A stretch of 47,153 nucleotides of DNA, taken from contig CAJOFR010000007.1 in the NCBI GenBank assembly GCA_905234195.1, positions 1 to 47,153 on the forward strand, in the 5' to 3' direction. The notes under the pieces were generated by a model that was given only the letters and a program-made list of their open reading frames with translations, was not told where the DNA came from and ran no database searches. The DNA comes from an uncultured Selenomonadaceae bacterium (GTDB lineage Bacteria > Bacillota > Negativicutes > Selenomonadales > Selenomonadaceae). The translations under genes were made by a program, and so were the position numbers. Below are positions 7,819 through 16,747 of this stretch, piece after piece. The number at the start of each line of letters is the position of its first letter. Positions within the stretch are counted from its first letter, which is position 1.

Positions 7819-9169
7819 ATTAAGTTTGTCGGAAATTGTAAAGGTCACGGGCGCGAAAGTAAACGCCGACACAGAAATTTTTTTTGAAGGAGTCACGACG
7901 GACAGCAGAGAAATTACGGAGGGCGTTCTGTTCGTCGCGCTGAAGGGCGAAAAATTCAACGGCGAAGATTTTGCCGAAGACGCGCTGAAAAAAGGGGCGT
8001 CCGCAGTTCTCGTCAGCAGGGCGGCGAAAAAAATTGTTGGCGGCGTCGTTTTGAAAGTCGACGATACTTTGACGGCTTACCAACAAATTTCTTGCAGTTG
8101 GCGCGAACGTTTTCAAATTCCCGTCGTCGCGATAACCGGTTCGACCGGCAAAACGACCACGAAGGATTTGACTGCCGCCGCTTTGAGTGCGCTCGGAAAA
8201 ATTTGCAAGACGACCGCGAACTTTAATAACGAAGTTGGTGTGCCCATGACTTTGCTGGAGCTTGACGAAAGTCACGCCGCCGCCGTCGTCGAAATTGGCA
8301 TGCGCGGGCTTGAGCAAATAAAAAATCTCGCGCAGTACGTCAAGCCCACGATTGGAATTGTCACGAACGTGAACGAAACGCATATTGAAATTCTCGGCTC
8401 GATTGAAAATATCGCGCGGGCGAAGGGCGAACTCGTTGAGGCTATCCCGAAATGCGGCACCGTGATTTTAAACGCGGACAACCCTCACACTTTGAACATG
8501 AAAAAAATTTCCGCGCCTGGTGTAAAAATTTTGACTTACGGTATTGAAAATTCTGCGGACTTGACGGCGGAAAATATTTCGGTCAAAGATTACGCGACGA
8601 ATTTTACTTTGAATTACGGCGGCGAAAAATTTGATTTTGAAATTCCGATAATCGGGCGTCATAATGTTTCAAACACGTTGGCGGCAATTGCGGCGGGGCT
8701 GACTTGCAGCTTGTCCGTCGAAGAAATTCAGCGCGGCATTGCAACTTTGGTGACGACGAAAATGCGCTTTGAAGTTATCAGCCGCGACGGGTTGACGATT
8801 ATTAACGACGCGTACAACGCAAGTCCGGCGTCAATGCGCGTTTCGATTCAGACTGTTGCCGAAATTTACGGCGGGCGGAAAATTGCAGTGCTCGGCGATA
8901 TGTTGGAGCTGGGCAAAATTTCTGAAAGGGTTCACCGCGAAATTGGCGCGGAGCTGGTGAAAAATAATTTCGATACTCTCGTTGCGATTGGTGAACTCGG
9001 AAAATTTATCGCGGCGGGCGCGGAAGAGGCAGGCTTGAAAAATATTTTCGTCGTCGATACGCACGAAGACGCCGCAAAAAAAATTCTCGCCGTTAAACGA
9101 GAAGGTGACGTCATTCTTTTCAAGGCGTCGCACGGTATGCACATGGAAAAAATTATCGAGCTGATTTAA
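7811..9169 (+). CDS. murF: UDP-MurNAc-tripeptide:D-Ala-D-Ala ligase
   Basis: Adds D-alanyl-D-alanine to the UDP-MurNAc-tripeptide, completing the cytoplasmic pentapeptide precursor. 452 residues, with GSTGKTTTKD (110-119) as ATP loop, NNEVGVP, and DAYNASPASM near residue 338. The frame is open further upstream, but the ATG at 7811 matches the family's MNKLSLSEI-like start and follows a G-rich site (six Gs at 7798-7803). The other mur/fts cluster genes are not adjacent: pfkA follows on the opposite strand. Confidence 0.95.
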   Translation: MNKLSLSEIVKVTGAKVNADTEIFFEGVTTDSREITEGVLFVALKGEKFNGEDFAEDALKKGASAVLVSRAAKKIVGGVVLKVDDTLTAYQQISCSWRERFQIPVVAITGSTGKTTTKDLTAAALSALGKICKTTANFNNEVGVPMTLLELDESHAAAVVEIGMRGLEQIKNLAQYVKPTIGIVTNVNETHIEILGSIENIARAKGELVEAIPKCGTVILNADNPHTLNMKKISAPGVKILTYGIENSADLTAENISVKDYATNFTLNYGGEKFDFEIPIIGRHNVSNTLAAIAAGLTCSLSVEEIQRGIATLVTTKMRFEVISRDGLTIINDAYNASPASMRVSIQTVAEIYGGRKIAVLGDMLELGKISERVHREIGAELVKNNFDTLVAIGELGKFIAAGAEEAGLKNIFVVDTHEDAAKKILAVKREGDVILFKASHGMHMEKIIELI

Positions 9170-9203
9170 TCTTCAAGTTTGGAAGTTCAATTACAAAACA
9201 AAA

Positions 9204-9237
9204 ATGTCGACAAAAATTTTTGCCGACACTTTTTTTA
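9204..9237. terminator. Bidirectional terminator between murF and pfkA
   Basis: Imperfect palindrome TGTCGACAAAAA / TTTTTGCCGACA (205-228), followed by a run of Ts on the plus strand and a run of As before it. It sits between convergent genes. Confidence 0.75.
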
Positions 9238-9253
9238 AGAGTCAAAAATATTT

Positions 9254-10216
9254 TTACGCGAGGACTTTCGCCAGGCGCATGAACTGCGGATCCAAAGTCT
9301 TCTTGTTATTAACGGCGTCGTGCAGATTTATTGAAACGACATGCCCACGATTGAAACCGAAGACAATATCGGACAAGCCGGAAATTATTGCAAGAGCCGC
9401 GTGTTCGCCGAGCTGACTTGCCTTGACGCGGTCAATGACCGAAGGAGAACCGCCGCGCTGAATGTGTCCGAGTTTCGATACACGAGTATCGCGCCCGGTT
9501 TTTTCAGCGACAATGGGACCGATTTCGCTTGCCTTGCCCGCGCCTTCAGCGACAACCATCAAAATGTAACGCTTGCCCTTTTCGTATTCCGCTTTCATGC
9601 TTTCGCAAATTTCGTCGAGGTCGAAAGGTTCTTCGGGCACGAGAATATATTCCGCGCCGCCGGAAATTCCCGCGACCATTGCGAGCCAGCCGCTGTTGCG
9701 CCCCATGACTTCGAGGACGATAATTCTGCGGTGAGCCGAAGCGGTATCGCGCAATTTATTCATCGCGTCAAGAATCGTGTTGGCGGCGGTGTCGCAACCG
9801 ATTGTATATTCGGAGCCCCAAACGTCGTTGTCAATCGTCCCGGGAAGTCCGACAATCGGCAAGCCGGTTTCTTGACTTAAAGTGGATGCGCCGCGCAAAC
9901 TGCCGTCGCCGCCCACGACAACCAAACCTTGAATGCCGCGATCGACGAGATTTTTATAGCCGAGCATGCGGCCTTCCGGTGTCTGAAAACGTTTGCAGCG
10001 GGCTGTACCAAGAAAAGTTCCGCCGCGCTGGATAATATCGCCGACGTCTTTTGATTCCATCTCGAAAATATCTTCGTCGAGCATACCGTGATAGCCGCCG
10101 CGAATTCCCCAAACCTTAACTCCTTGATGGAGCGCAGTTCTCGTTACGGCACGAACTGCCGCGTTCATTCCAGGGCTGTCGCCGCCGGATGTCATTACTG
10201 CAATACTTTTGAGCAT
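9254..10216 (-). CDS. pfkA: ATP-dependent 6-phosphofructokinase
   Basis: Phosphorylates fructose-6-phosphate in glycolysis. The 320-residue length matches bacterial PfkA. Motifs: SGGDSPGMNAA (10-20) for ATP, GGDGS (102-106), PGTIDND (125-131) with catalytic Asp129, and MGRNSGWLA. The start is ATG at 10216 with GGGGAGGA upstream; the open frame before it (10217-10273) lacks a ribosome site and is untranslated leader. It is monocistronic, between a shared terminator and a divergent efflux operon. Confidence 0.95.
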   Translation of the reverse strand: MLKSIAVMTSGGDSPGMNAAVRAVTRTALHQGVKVWGIRGGYHGMLDEDIFEMESKDVGDIIQRGGTFLGTARCKRFQTPEGRMLGYKNLVDRGIQGLVVVGGDGSLRGASTLSQETGLPIVGLPGTIDNDVWGSEYTIGCDTAANTILDAMNKLRDTASAHRRIIVLEVMGRNSGWLAMVAGISGGAEYILVPEEPFDLDEICESMKAEYEKGKRYILMVVAEGAGKASEIGPIVAEKTGRDTRVSKLGHIQRGGSPSVIDRVKASQLGEHAALAIISGLSDIVFGFNRGHVVSINLHDAVNNKKTLDPQFMRLAKVLA

Positions 10217-10261
10217 AAACAATCCTCCCCTGCCGAGACAAAAAATCAAATCTTTTTTAGT

Positions 10262-10289
10262 ATGATAACACAAAATTTCCGAATTGCAA
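10262..10289 (-). promoter_or_regulatory. Candidate pfkA promoter
   Basis: Minus strand TTGCAA (10289-10284), 16-nt spacer, TATCAT (10267-10262), about 45 nt upstream of the pfkA start. Confidence 0.5.
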
Positions 10290-10313
10290 ACAAATTATTT
10301 GCCGCAAAAGTGT

Positions 10314-10338
10314 CTGCTGAAAAAAATTTTTTCGGCAG
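10314..10338. other. Inverted repeat in pfkA-acrA divergent region
   Basis: CTGCTGAAAAAA / TTTTTTCGGCAG forms a near-perfect palindrome midway between the two divergent candidate promoters. It could be an operator for an efflux regulator or a transcript hairpin; nothing else in the sequence decides between these. Confidence 0.35.
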
Positions 10339-10378
10339 TAAAAATTTTTCCTCCACAAAAAATTTTGATAACTTTCTA

Positions 10379-10407
10379 TTCCGTAATTTCCCTAAAACTG
10401 ATATAAT
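10379..10407 (+). promoter_or_regulatory. Candidate acrAB promoter
   Basis: Weak TTCCGT (10379-10384), 17-nt spacer, TATAAT (10402-10407). This would give a leader of about 95 nt before acrA. Confidence 0.4.
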
Positions 10408-10508
10408 TCCCTTCGACGATTAAAAGCAACGCAGGAATAGCAACAGATTTTGAAGAATAATTTAATTCGGTTGTGAGTTGCAAATTTTTAGAGGGTGGGG
10501 ATTTTTAG

Positions 10509-11744
10509 ATGAAATTTTTCTTCAAGCGAAAAATCGTAGCGGCGGCAATGGTAGCGGCAATTTCTTCGACTTTTTTCGCCGGCTGCGGATCAAATCAGCA
10601 AAAACAAATGGAGGCTCCAAAACAACCGGTAAAAGTCATGAAAGTCGTGCAGAGAGATACGCCGCTTATCAGTGAATACGCCGGTCAACTTGTCGGCACG
10701 GACGAAGTACAAGTTCAGTCGAAAGTCAGCGGCAGTGTCGTGGAAAAATATTTTCGTGGCGGGGAATTTGTAGAGGCGGGGAAGTTGCTCTATAAGATTG
10801 ATTCCCGCCAATACGAGTCGCAAGTTTTGGCGGCGCAGGCAAATTTGGCGGCGTCCGAAGTGAATTTGAGGAACGCGGAGATGGATTTACAGCGGGATCA
10901 ATTTTTGTTGGCGAACAACGCGATTGCCGAACAGACCGTGACGACGCAAGAGGCACTTGTCAGGGCGCGCGAGGCAGAGGCGGCGGCTCTTCAGGCAAGC
11001 GTGAAATTGGCTATGGAAAATTTGGCGGACACAGAAATTTATGCACCAATGTCCGGACAAGTCGGCGTTGACGATGTTGCGGTCGGTGCGTTCGTCACGG
11101 CGGGAGCAACTACTCTCGTCACAATCGGTTCGATTGATCCGATTTTCGCACAGTTCACAATCAGCGAGAATGAGTATCTAAAATTCATGACGATACAAGC
11201 GAATCAGGCGACGCATGACCCAATCGAAGTGACTATCACTCTTTCGGACGGCAGGGAGTATCCATACACCGGTCGAGTCGTGGAAACTGACCGCGAGCTT
11301 GCGAATAACACCGGCTCTTTGATTATGAAGGCAATTTTCCCGAATCCCAGCGGTATGCTCATGCCCGGAATGTTCGCGCGCGTCAAACTCAGCGGCGAAA
11401 CAATTCCGCGCGCAATTTTGGTTCCGCAGCGTGCAGTGCAACAGCTTTTGGGCAAATCTTTCGTAATGGTTGCCGGCGCGGATAACAAGTCCGTAGCGAA
11501 AACCGTCGAGCTTGGTCCGCAGGTGGGCAGCTATTATGTTGTGACTAAGGGGCTTAACGCGCAGGATAATGTTATCGTCGAAGGCTTGACGAATCTGCGC
11601 GAAGGTGTAGACCTTGCCGTCACGAATGTCACCGCCGGCGAAATGGGTTTCACTCTTGCTGAAGTCACCACACCTTACAGCACGGACACAGTTACAGGCG
11701 CGACGAGTGGCAATCCCAATGCGCCCGGTAATTTGAACAGGTAA
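10509..11744 (+). CDS. acrA: RND efflux periplasmic adaptor lipoprotein
   Basis: Membrane-fusion subunit linking the inner-membrane RND pump to an outer-membrane channel. 411 residues. A signal with lipobox FAGC places the lipidated cysteine at C26. Typical AcrA/MexA regions follow: a lipoyl half-motif (VQSKVSGSVVEKYFRGGEF-like), a coiled-coil hairpin rich in Ala/Glu (about 110-165), a second lipoyl half (IYAPMSGQVG) and beta-barrel. GGGTGGGGA precedes the ATG. acrB begins 12 nt after the stop. Its presence is evidence for an outer membrane. No TolC-like gene is in the window. Confidence 0.94.
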   Translation: MKFFFKRKIVAAAMVAAISSTFFAGCGSNQQKQMEAPKQPVKVMKVVQRDTPLISEYAGQLVGTDEVQVQSKVSGSVVEKYFRGGEFVEAGKLLYKIDSRQYESQVLAAQANLAASEVNLRNAEMDLQRDQFLLANNAIAEQTVTTQEALVRAREAEAAALQASVKLAMENLADTEIYAPMSGQVGVDDVAVGAFVTAGATTLVTIGSIDPIFAQFTISENEYLKFMTIQANQATHDPIEVTITLSDGREYPYTGRVVETDRELANNTGSLIMKAIFPNPSGMLMPGMFARVKLSGETIPRAILVPQRAVQQLLGKSFVMVAGADNKSVAKTVELGPQVGSYYVVTKGLNAQDNVIVEGLTNLREGVDLAVTNVTAGEMGFTLAEVTTPYSTDTVTGATSGNPNAPGNLNR

Positions 11745-11756
11745 GGAGGCGGCGAC

Positions 11757-14700
11757 GTGGCAAAATTTTTTATTCACAGACCAATTTTCGCGATAGTCGT
11801 TTCTTTGCTGATTGTGCTCGTCGGGATTTTGGCGGGGGTTCAGTTGCCAATCGCGCAGTACCCGCAAATTTCTCCTCCGACAATTTCCGTCAGCACGACA
11901 TACACCGGCGCGAATGCTGAAGTTGTTGACGAGACTATAGCGCAGGTTATCGAACAGCAAGTCAACGGCACGCAGGGCATGGACTACATGAACTCCAACT
12001 CTGACGACACCGGACGCTACAGTTTGTCGGTTGTCTTTGAAGTCGGCACTGACAGCGATATGGACTCCGTCAAAGTGCAAAATAATGTCGCCGTTGCAAA
12101 TTCCAGCTTGCCCAGCGCAGTGCAGGCCGTCGGCGTCACCACTCGTAAATCTTCCAGCCAAATGGCGTTGATGTTGGCGATGTATTCGCCGGACGGCAGA
12201 TATGACCGCGCGTTCATGAAAAATTACGCCGATATCTACTTGATGGACGAAGTCAAGCGCGTTAATGGCGTCGGCGATATTCAAATTTTCGGCGCGGATT
12301 ATTCCATGCGTATTTGGTTGAATCCGGATAAGCTTGCCGAACTCGGTTTGACTGTCGGGGCTGTCGTCAGCGCGATTAACGAACAGAATCAGCAGGCGGC
12401 GGCAGGTACAATCGGTGCGATGCCTGTAAATCAGGGACAAGAAAAACAGTACACCGGCAAAGTGCAAGGGCGTCTTACCACGATTGACGAATTTAGCAAC
12501 ATAATCGTAAAGAGCGACGGCAAGGGCGGCTTTGTCAGGATAAAGGACATTGCACGAATTGAAACCGGTCAAAAAGCTTACAATATCGCCAGTAAGTTTA
12601 ACGGGCAATCGGCTGTCGGCTTCGGTATCTTGTTGACGAGTGACGCGAACGCCATGGCGACAATTGCCGAAGTTAAACGCATTATCGAAGACAGCAAAGC
12701 AAATTTGCCGCCGGGTCTGAAAGTCGATCAGATTTTCGACAGCACGGACTATATCCGCGAATCAATCGAGGAGGTTGCTCACACTTTCGTTGAGGCGTTG
12801 GTTCTCGTCGTCGTCGTTATTTTTGTTTTCCTGCAGAGTTGGCGCGCGACGTTAATCCCGCTGTTGGCAGTTCCCGTCTCGTTAATCGGAACATTCGCCT
12901 CGTTTATCTTGCTGGACTTTTCGATTAACACGCTGACACTTTTCGCAATGGTCTTGGCAATAGGTTTGGTCGTCGACGACGCGATAGTTGTTATCGAAAA
13001 CGTCGAACACCACATGGAGAGCGGCTTGACGCCCGTCGACGCAACCGAACGCGCAATGGACGAAGTGCAAGGTCCTGTTGTCGCGATAGCCTTCGTACTT
13101 GCGGCGGTCTTCGTACCCGTTGCATTTTTGGGCGGCATGACCGGCGTTTTGTACAAGCAATTCGCGTTGACGATAGCAATTTCTATGGGCTTATCGGCAT
13201 TTATCGCGCTGACTTTGACGCCGGCACTCTGCGCCATGATTCTCAAGCCGAAAGATCCCGACGCGAAAAAAAGCGGTGTCCTTAATAAATTTTTCGGCGC
13301 GTTTAACAGGTGGTTCGAGCGCACAAAAAACAGATACGTCAAAATTGTTGCGGCGTTCATCTCAAAATCTGCGCTGGCTATCGTTTGTTTGGCGGTAATC
13401 GGAATTTTGACGGGAATGGTTTATTCCAAATTGCCTTCTACCTTCGTGCCGGAAGAGGATCAAGGTTACTTCATGACGGCGGTTAATTTGCCCGAAGGTA
13501 CTTCAATGAATCACACGCAAGAGACGATTGACAGATTGAGCGCGGCAGTCATGAAGGAAATGCCCGGACTTCAATCTTGCATGTCGGCGACGGGCTTTGA
13601 TATTCTTTCCGGCGGCTCCAAACCCAGCGCGGGAATTGTCGTTTGCAGTTTGCAGTCGTGGGGGCAGCGCGGCGACGACGCGTCTATTAACGCCTGTATC
13701 GGCAAGATGTTCCAGCTCGGTGCAATGTACGCGCCGGAAGCTCAAGTTATCGCGTTCAATACTCCGGCTCTTCCCGGTCTCGGCAATGTCGGCGGCTGGT
13801 CAATGCAACTTCAAGATATGGCAGGTCACACGAACGAGGAACTCAACGAAATTACAAATCGTATCGTAGCGAAAGCGAATCAGCGTCCCGAACTTCAGGG
13901 CGTGCGTACGACTTTTAACATTGCCTCGCCTACGGTAGAATACGAAGTCAACCGCGAAAAAGTTAAACTGCTCGGCGTGGAAATGGGCGATGTTTTTTCG
14001 GCGTTGCAGGTTAATTTCGGCGGCATGCAAGTCAACGACTTCAACCAATTCGGCAGAACTTACAAGGTTATGTTGCAATCTGATACCCTGTACCGTTCGG
14101 CGGCCGACGCGGCGAAATTTATTTTCGTCAAGGGTTCCGACGGGCAGAATGTTCCTCTCGACACTTTGATTATACCAAAACTTAGCACGGGTCCCACGCA
14201 AATTTCTCGCTTTAATATTTCTCGCGCGGTACAGATTCAGGGCAACGCGGGGCAGGGCTACAGCTCCGGACAGGCAATGGATGCGATTGAGGAAGTTGTT
14301 CGCGAAGAGGCGGGCGCCGGATTTAATATCGAGTGGTCTGGGCAGTCCCGCGAAGAAAAGAAAGCGTCCAGTTCAACGAGTCAAGTTTTGGCATTGGCTT
14401 TGGTGTTCGTCTTCTTGATGCTCGCCGCGTTGTACGAAAGTTGGAGTGTACCGTTTGCAGTTTTGTTGACGGTGCCGACGGGAATTTTCGGCGCGGTCGT
14501 CTCGGAATACGGGCTCGCGATACTCTACGCGATGTTTGGCGTACAAAAAGCCGGCTTGCAGGACAGCGTCTACATGCAAATCGGAATAATCACGATAATT
14601 GGATTGGCGGCGAAGAATGCAATACTTATCGTCGAGTTCGCAAAAGTCCGCGTCGATAGAGGCATGCGCCCCGTTAAAGCGGCGATTGAGGCGGCGGGTT

Positions 14701-14948
14701 TGCGCTTGCGTCCGATTTTGATGACGTCGCTCGCGTTTATAATCGGTTGCTTGCCGCTGGCGATGGCTGTCGGTGCGGGCTCGGCTGCGCGTAACGGAAT
14801 GGGCGTCGCGGTTGTCGGCGGCATGTTGTTCGCCACGAGCTTGGGAATATTTTTAATTCCGGTCTTCTTCGTTATTGTTGAGTACTTCGCGGAAAAATTC
14901 GGCTTCATGAAACAGGAGCGTCAAAAATCTTCTATCGACTACATGTGA
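11757..14948 (+). CDS. acrB: RND multidrug efflux transporter, HAE1 family
   Basis: Proton-driven inner-membrane pump. The 1063-residue length is standard for AcrB/MexB. It starts FFIHRPIFAIVV (first membrane helix) and carries GLVVDDAIVVIENVE with the proton-relay pair D407-D408 at the same numbering as E. coli AcrB, and AAKNAILIVEFA with the partner lysine. Two large periplasmic loops lie between TM1-TM2 and TM7-TM8, as expected. GTG start, 8 nt after AAGGAGG. It forms an operon with acrA. A three-hairpin element begins about 60 nt after the stop. Confidence 0.96.
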   Translation: MAKFFIHRPIFAIVVSLLIVLVGILAGVQLPIAQYPQISPPTISVSTTYTGANAEVVDETIAQVIEQQVNGTQGMDYMNSNSDDTGRYSLSVVFEVGTDSDMDSVKVQNNVAVANSSLPSAVQAVGVTTRKSSSQMALMLAMYSPDGRYDRAFMKNYADIYLMDEVKRVNGVGDIQIFGADYSMRIWLNPDKLAELGLTVGAVVSAINEQNQQAAAGTIGAMPVNQGQEKQYTGKVQGRLTTIDEFSNIIVKSDGKGGFVRIKDIARIETGQKAYNIASKFNGQSAVGFGILLTSDANAMATIAEVKRIIEDSKANLPPGLKVDQIFDSTDYIRESIEEVAHTFVEALVLVVVVIFVFLQSWRATLIPLLAVPVSLIGTFASFILLDFSINTLTLFAMVLAIGLVVDDAIVVIENVEHHMESGLTPVDATERAMDEVQGPVVAIAFVLAAVFVPVAFLGGMTGVLYKQFALTIAISMGLSAFIALTLTPALCAMILKPKDPDAKKSGVLNKFFGAFNRWFERTKNRYVKIVAAFISKSALAIVCLAVIGILTGMVYSKLPSTFVPEEDQGYFMTAVNLPEGTSMNHTQETIDRLSAAVMKEMPGLQSCMSATGFDILSGGSKPSAGIVVCSLQSWGQRGDDASINACIGKMFQLGAMYAPEAQVIAFNTPALPGLGNVGGWSMQLQDMAGHTNEELNEITNRIVAKANQRPELQGVRTTFNIASPTVEYEVNREKVKLLGVEMGDVFSALQVNFGGMQVNDFNQFGRTYKVMLQSDTLYRSAADAAKFIFVKGSDGQNVPLDTLIIPKLSTGPTQISRFNISRAVQIQGNAGQGYSSGQAMDAIEEVVREEAGAGFNIEWSGQSREEKKASSSTSQVLALALVFVFLMLAALYESWSVPFAVLLTVPTGIFGAVVSEYGLAILYAMFGVQKAGLQDSVYMQIGIITIIGLAAKNAILIVEFAKVRVDRGMRPVKAAIEAAGLRLRPILMTSLAFIIGCLPLAMAVGAGSAARNGMGVAVVGGMLFATSLGIFLIPVFFVIVEYFAEKFGFMKQERQKSSIDYM

Positions 14949-15010
14949 TTTTAGGGAATAGGGATAAGATTTTTTTCCCTTAAAACTTTCCACTTTCCCC
15001 TTGATAAGGG

Positions 15011-15114
15011 CATCTTCTTTTCTTTTGGTGCAAAAGAAAAGAAGCAAAAGAAAACTGCCCGCAGAGGTCGCATCACGCGACCAAATGCGGGCGAGCCGTC
15101 ATCCATGACGGCTC
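15011..15114 (+). repeat. Three-hairpin 3'-UTR element, copy 2
   Basis: Hairpin A: 13-bp stem 15014-15026 with 15032-15044, all pyrimidine on one arm and all purine on the other. Hairpin B: outer stem GCCCGCA/TGCGGGC (15057-15063 with 15086-15092), inner stem GGTCGC/GCGACC (15066-15071 with 15077-15082), loop ATCAC. Hairpin C: GAGCCGTCA/TGACGGCTC (15093-15101 with 15106-15114), loop TCCA. It is downstream of and codirectional with acrB. Inverted heptads flank it (14951-14968 and 15135-15161). Confidence 0.92.
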
Positions 15115-15134
15115 CCAACCCTCAAAAAACTTTC

Positions 15135-15161
15135 CCCTTATCCCTTATCCCTTATCCCTTA
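15135..15161 (+). repeat. Tandem CCCTTAT heptads (about 4 units)
   Basis: CCCTTAT repeated at 15135, 15142 and 15149, with a fourth unit missing its last base at 15156. The inverse pattern (TTAGGGAATAGGGATAAG) is at 14951-14968, so the two bracket element copy 2 like terminal inverted repeats. It lies just upstream of the pyrF ribosome site. Confidence 0.85.
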
Positions 15162-15177
15162 GTAAAGAGGTGTGTTT

Positions 15178-15894
15178 ATGGCTGATGAAAGATTAATCGT
15201 CGCGCTGGATTTCCACAGGTTCGACGACGTGAAAAATCTCGTCAACGAACTTGGTGACAGCGTGAAATTTTACAAGGTAGGCATGGAACTTTTTTACAGC
15301 GTCGGCGCGCAGGTCGTCGAGTGGCTGAAATCTCAAGACAAAAAAATTTTTCTGGACTTGAAATTGCACGACATCCCCAACACCGTCGCCGGCGGACTTT
15401 GTTCGCTGATGAATCTCGGCGCGGATATTTTGAACGTGCACGCGGCGGGCGGCTTTACCATGATGAAAATTGCCGCCGATAAACTCCGCGAAGAATCCGC
15501 GCGCCAAAATATTCCCTGCCCGAAAATTATTGCGATAACCGTTTTGACGAGCATTAATCAGACGGATTGGAACGGCATGGGCTACGATTTAATAAAAATT
15601 TCAGATCAAGTCGTCCGCTTTGCAAAATTGGCGAACTCTGCCGGACTGGACGGGGTTGTTGCCTCGCCGCAGGAGGCTAAACTTATTCGCGAAAGTTGCG
15701 GCGAAAAATTTTTAATCGTCACGCCGGGCATTCGTCCCGCCGGCAGTGATATTAACGACCAAAGCAGAATCTCGACGCCCTCCGCCGCAATTAAAAACGG
15801 CGCAAATTATTTGGTTGTCGGCAGACCGATTCGCGCGGCTGAAAATCCGAAACTCGCCGCGCAAAAAATTCTTGAGGAAATTCACGAGGTGTGA
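15178..15894 (+). CDS. pyrF: Orotidine-5'-phosphate decarboxylase
   Basis: Last step of UMP synthesis. 238 residues, short-type bacterial PyrF. The catalytic array is D60-L-K62-L-H-D65 inside FLDLKLHDIPNTV, and the phosphate-binding end is VVGRPI. The ATG at 15178 has GAGGTG 5 nt upstream; a GTG at 15172 would overlap that site. pyrE begins 3 nt after the stop. No convincing promoter is visible in the leader, which is filled by the hairpin element and CCCTTAT heptads. Confidence 0.96.
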   Translation: MADERLIVALDFHRFDDVKNLVNELGDSVKFYKVGMELFYSVGAQVVEWLKSQDKKIFLDLKLHDIPNTVAGGLCSLMNLGADILNVHAAGGFTMMKIAADKLREESARQNIPCPKIIAITVLTSINQTDWNGMGYDLIKISDQVVRFAKLANSAGLDGVVASPQEAKLIRESCGEKFLIVTPGIRPAGSDINDQSRISTPSAAIKNGANYLVVGRPIRAAENPKLAAQKILEEIHEV

Positions 15895-15897
15895 TTT

Positions 15898-16476
15898 ATG
15901 ACTGAAAAAGAAGTTTACGATTTACTCTGCGAAACAAACGCGATTATGACCGGTCATTTTAAATTGACGTCGGGGTTGCACAGCCCGCACTACGTCGAAA
16001 AATTTAACGTCCTCCAGCACCCGAAGTACACCGAAAAACTTTGTCAGGCTATGGCGGAAAATTTTAAAGACGCAAAAATTGAAACGGTTGTCGGTCCCGT
16101 GACGGGCGGAATTATTTTGGCTCACGAGACCGGAAAAGCTTTGGGCGCGCGTGCAATTTTTACGGAGCGCGTTGACGGCAAGATGACTTTTCGGCGCGGG
16201 TTCACTCTGCACGAAGGCGAAAGGGTTTTGATTGTGGAAGACATTGTCACGACGGGCGGATCCATTCGCGAAGTTATTGACGTGGTTAAAAATTTTGGTG
16301 GCGTGCCCGTCGCGGTGAGCATGCTTGTCGATCGTTCCGGCGGCAAGGTCAATTTTGGTGACGTGCCGAGTTACGCGCTGTTGCACATGAATGTTGAGAC
16401 TTACGAGCCGGAAAATTGTCCGCTCTGCGCGAAAAATATTCCTTTGACAAAACGCGGTTCCACCGGCAAAATTTAA
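15898..16476 (+). CDS. pyrE: Orotate phosphoribosyltransferase
   Basis: Joins orotate and PRPP to give OMP. 192 residues, with the PRPP-binding signature VLIVEDIVTTGGS (E114-D115 acidic pair) and the N-terminal TSGLHSPHYVEK loop. GAGGTG inside the pyrF 3' end serves as ribosome site, so the two are coupled. The C-terminus holds a CPLCAKN segment, a possible thiol pair outside the core fold. Element copy 3 starts about 30 nt downstream and separates it from carB. Confidence 0.96.
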   Translation: MTEKEVYDLLCETNAIMTGHFKLTSGLHSPHYVEKFNVLQHPKYTEKLCQAMAENFKDAKIETVVGPVTGGIILAHETGKALGARAIFTERVDGKMTFRRGFTLHEGERVLIVEDIVTTGGSIREVIDVVKNFGGVPVAVSMLVDRSGGKVNFGDVPSYALLHMNVETYEPENCPLCAKNIPLTKRGSTGKI

Positions 16477-16506
16477 GTGGCAAGTTTTTAGGGATTAGGG
16501 ATTTGA

Positions 16507-16614
16507 CATCTTCTTTTCTTTTGGTGCAAAAGAAAAGAAGCAAAAGAAAACTGCCCGCAGAGGTCGCATCACGCGACCAAATGCGTGGGAGCCGTCATCC
16601 ATGACGGCTCCCAC
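16507..16614 (+). repeat. Three-hairpin 3'-UTR element, copy 3
   Basis: Hairpin A identical to copy 2 (16510-16522 with 16528-16540). Hairpin B has the same inner stem and GCCCGCA arm (16553-16559), but its 3' outer arm is altered to TGCGTGGG. Hairpin C is correspondingly longer: GTGGGAGCCGTCAT/ATGACGGCTCCCAC (16585-16598 with 16601-16614), a 14-bp stem. Heptads TTAGGGATTAGGGAT (upstream) and CCCTTATCCCTAAA (16630-16643) bracket it. It follows pyrE in the same orientation. Confidence 0.92.
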
Positions 16615-16666
16615 CTTCAAAAAACTTTCCCCTTATCCCTAAATACAGGTATACAAAAACAAAAGC

Positions 16667-16695
16667 TTGAATATAACCATAAGAAATAGTAAAAT
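16667..16695 (+). promoter_or_regulatory. carB-pyrK-pyrD promoter
   Basis: TTGAAT (16667-16672), exactly 17 nt, TAAAAT (16690-16695), about 50 nt before the carB start. This suggests that carB-pyrK-pyrD can be transcribed independently of pyrF-pyrE. Confidence 0.65.
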
Positions 16696-16747
16696 AAAAA
16701 ACTGGTAACTGAAAAAATTTTTGACGAAGTCGAAGGGAGAGTTTATC

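Noticed and set aside
11178-12608. 476-codon minus-strand ORF opposite acrA/acrB
   Set aside because: Same shadow effect; overlaps two strongly supported genes and has no plausible start.
15014-15044. Hairpin A of the repeat element as a rho-independent terminator
   Set aside because: Strong stem but A/T-only with no T-run after it; further hairpins follow, so a simple terminator does not explain it.
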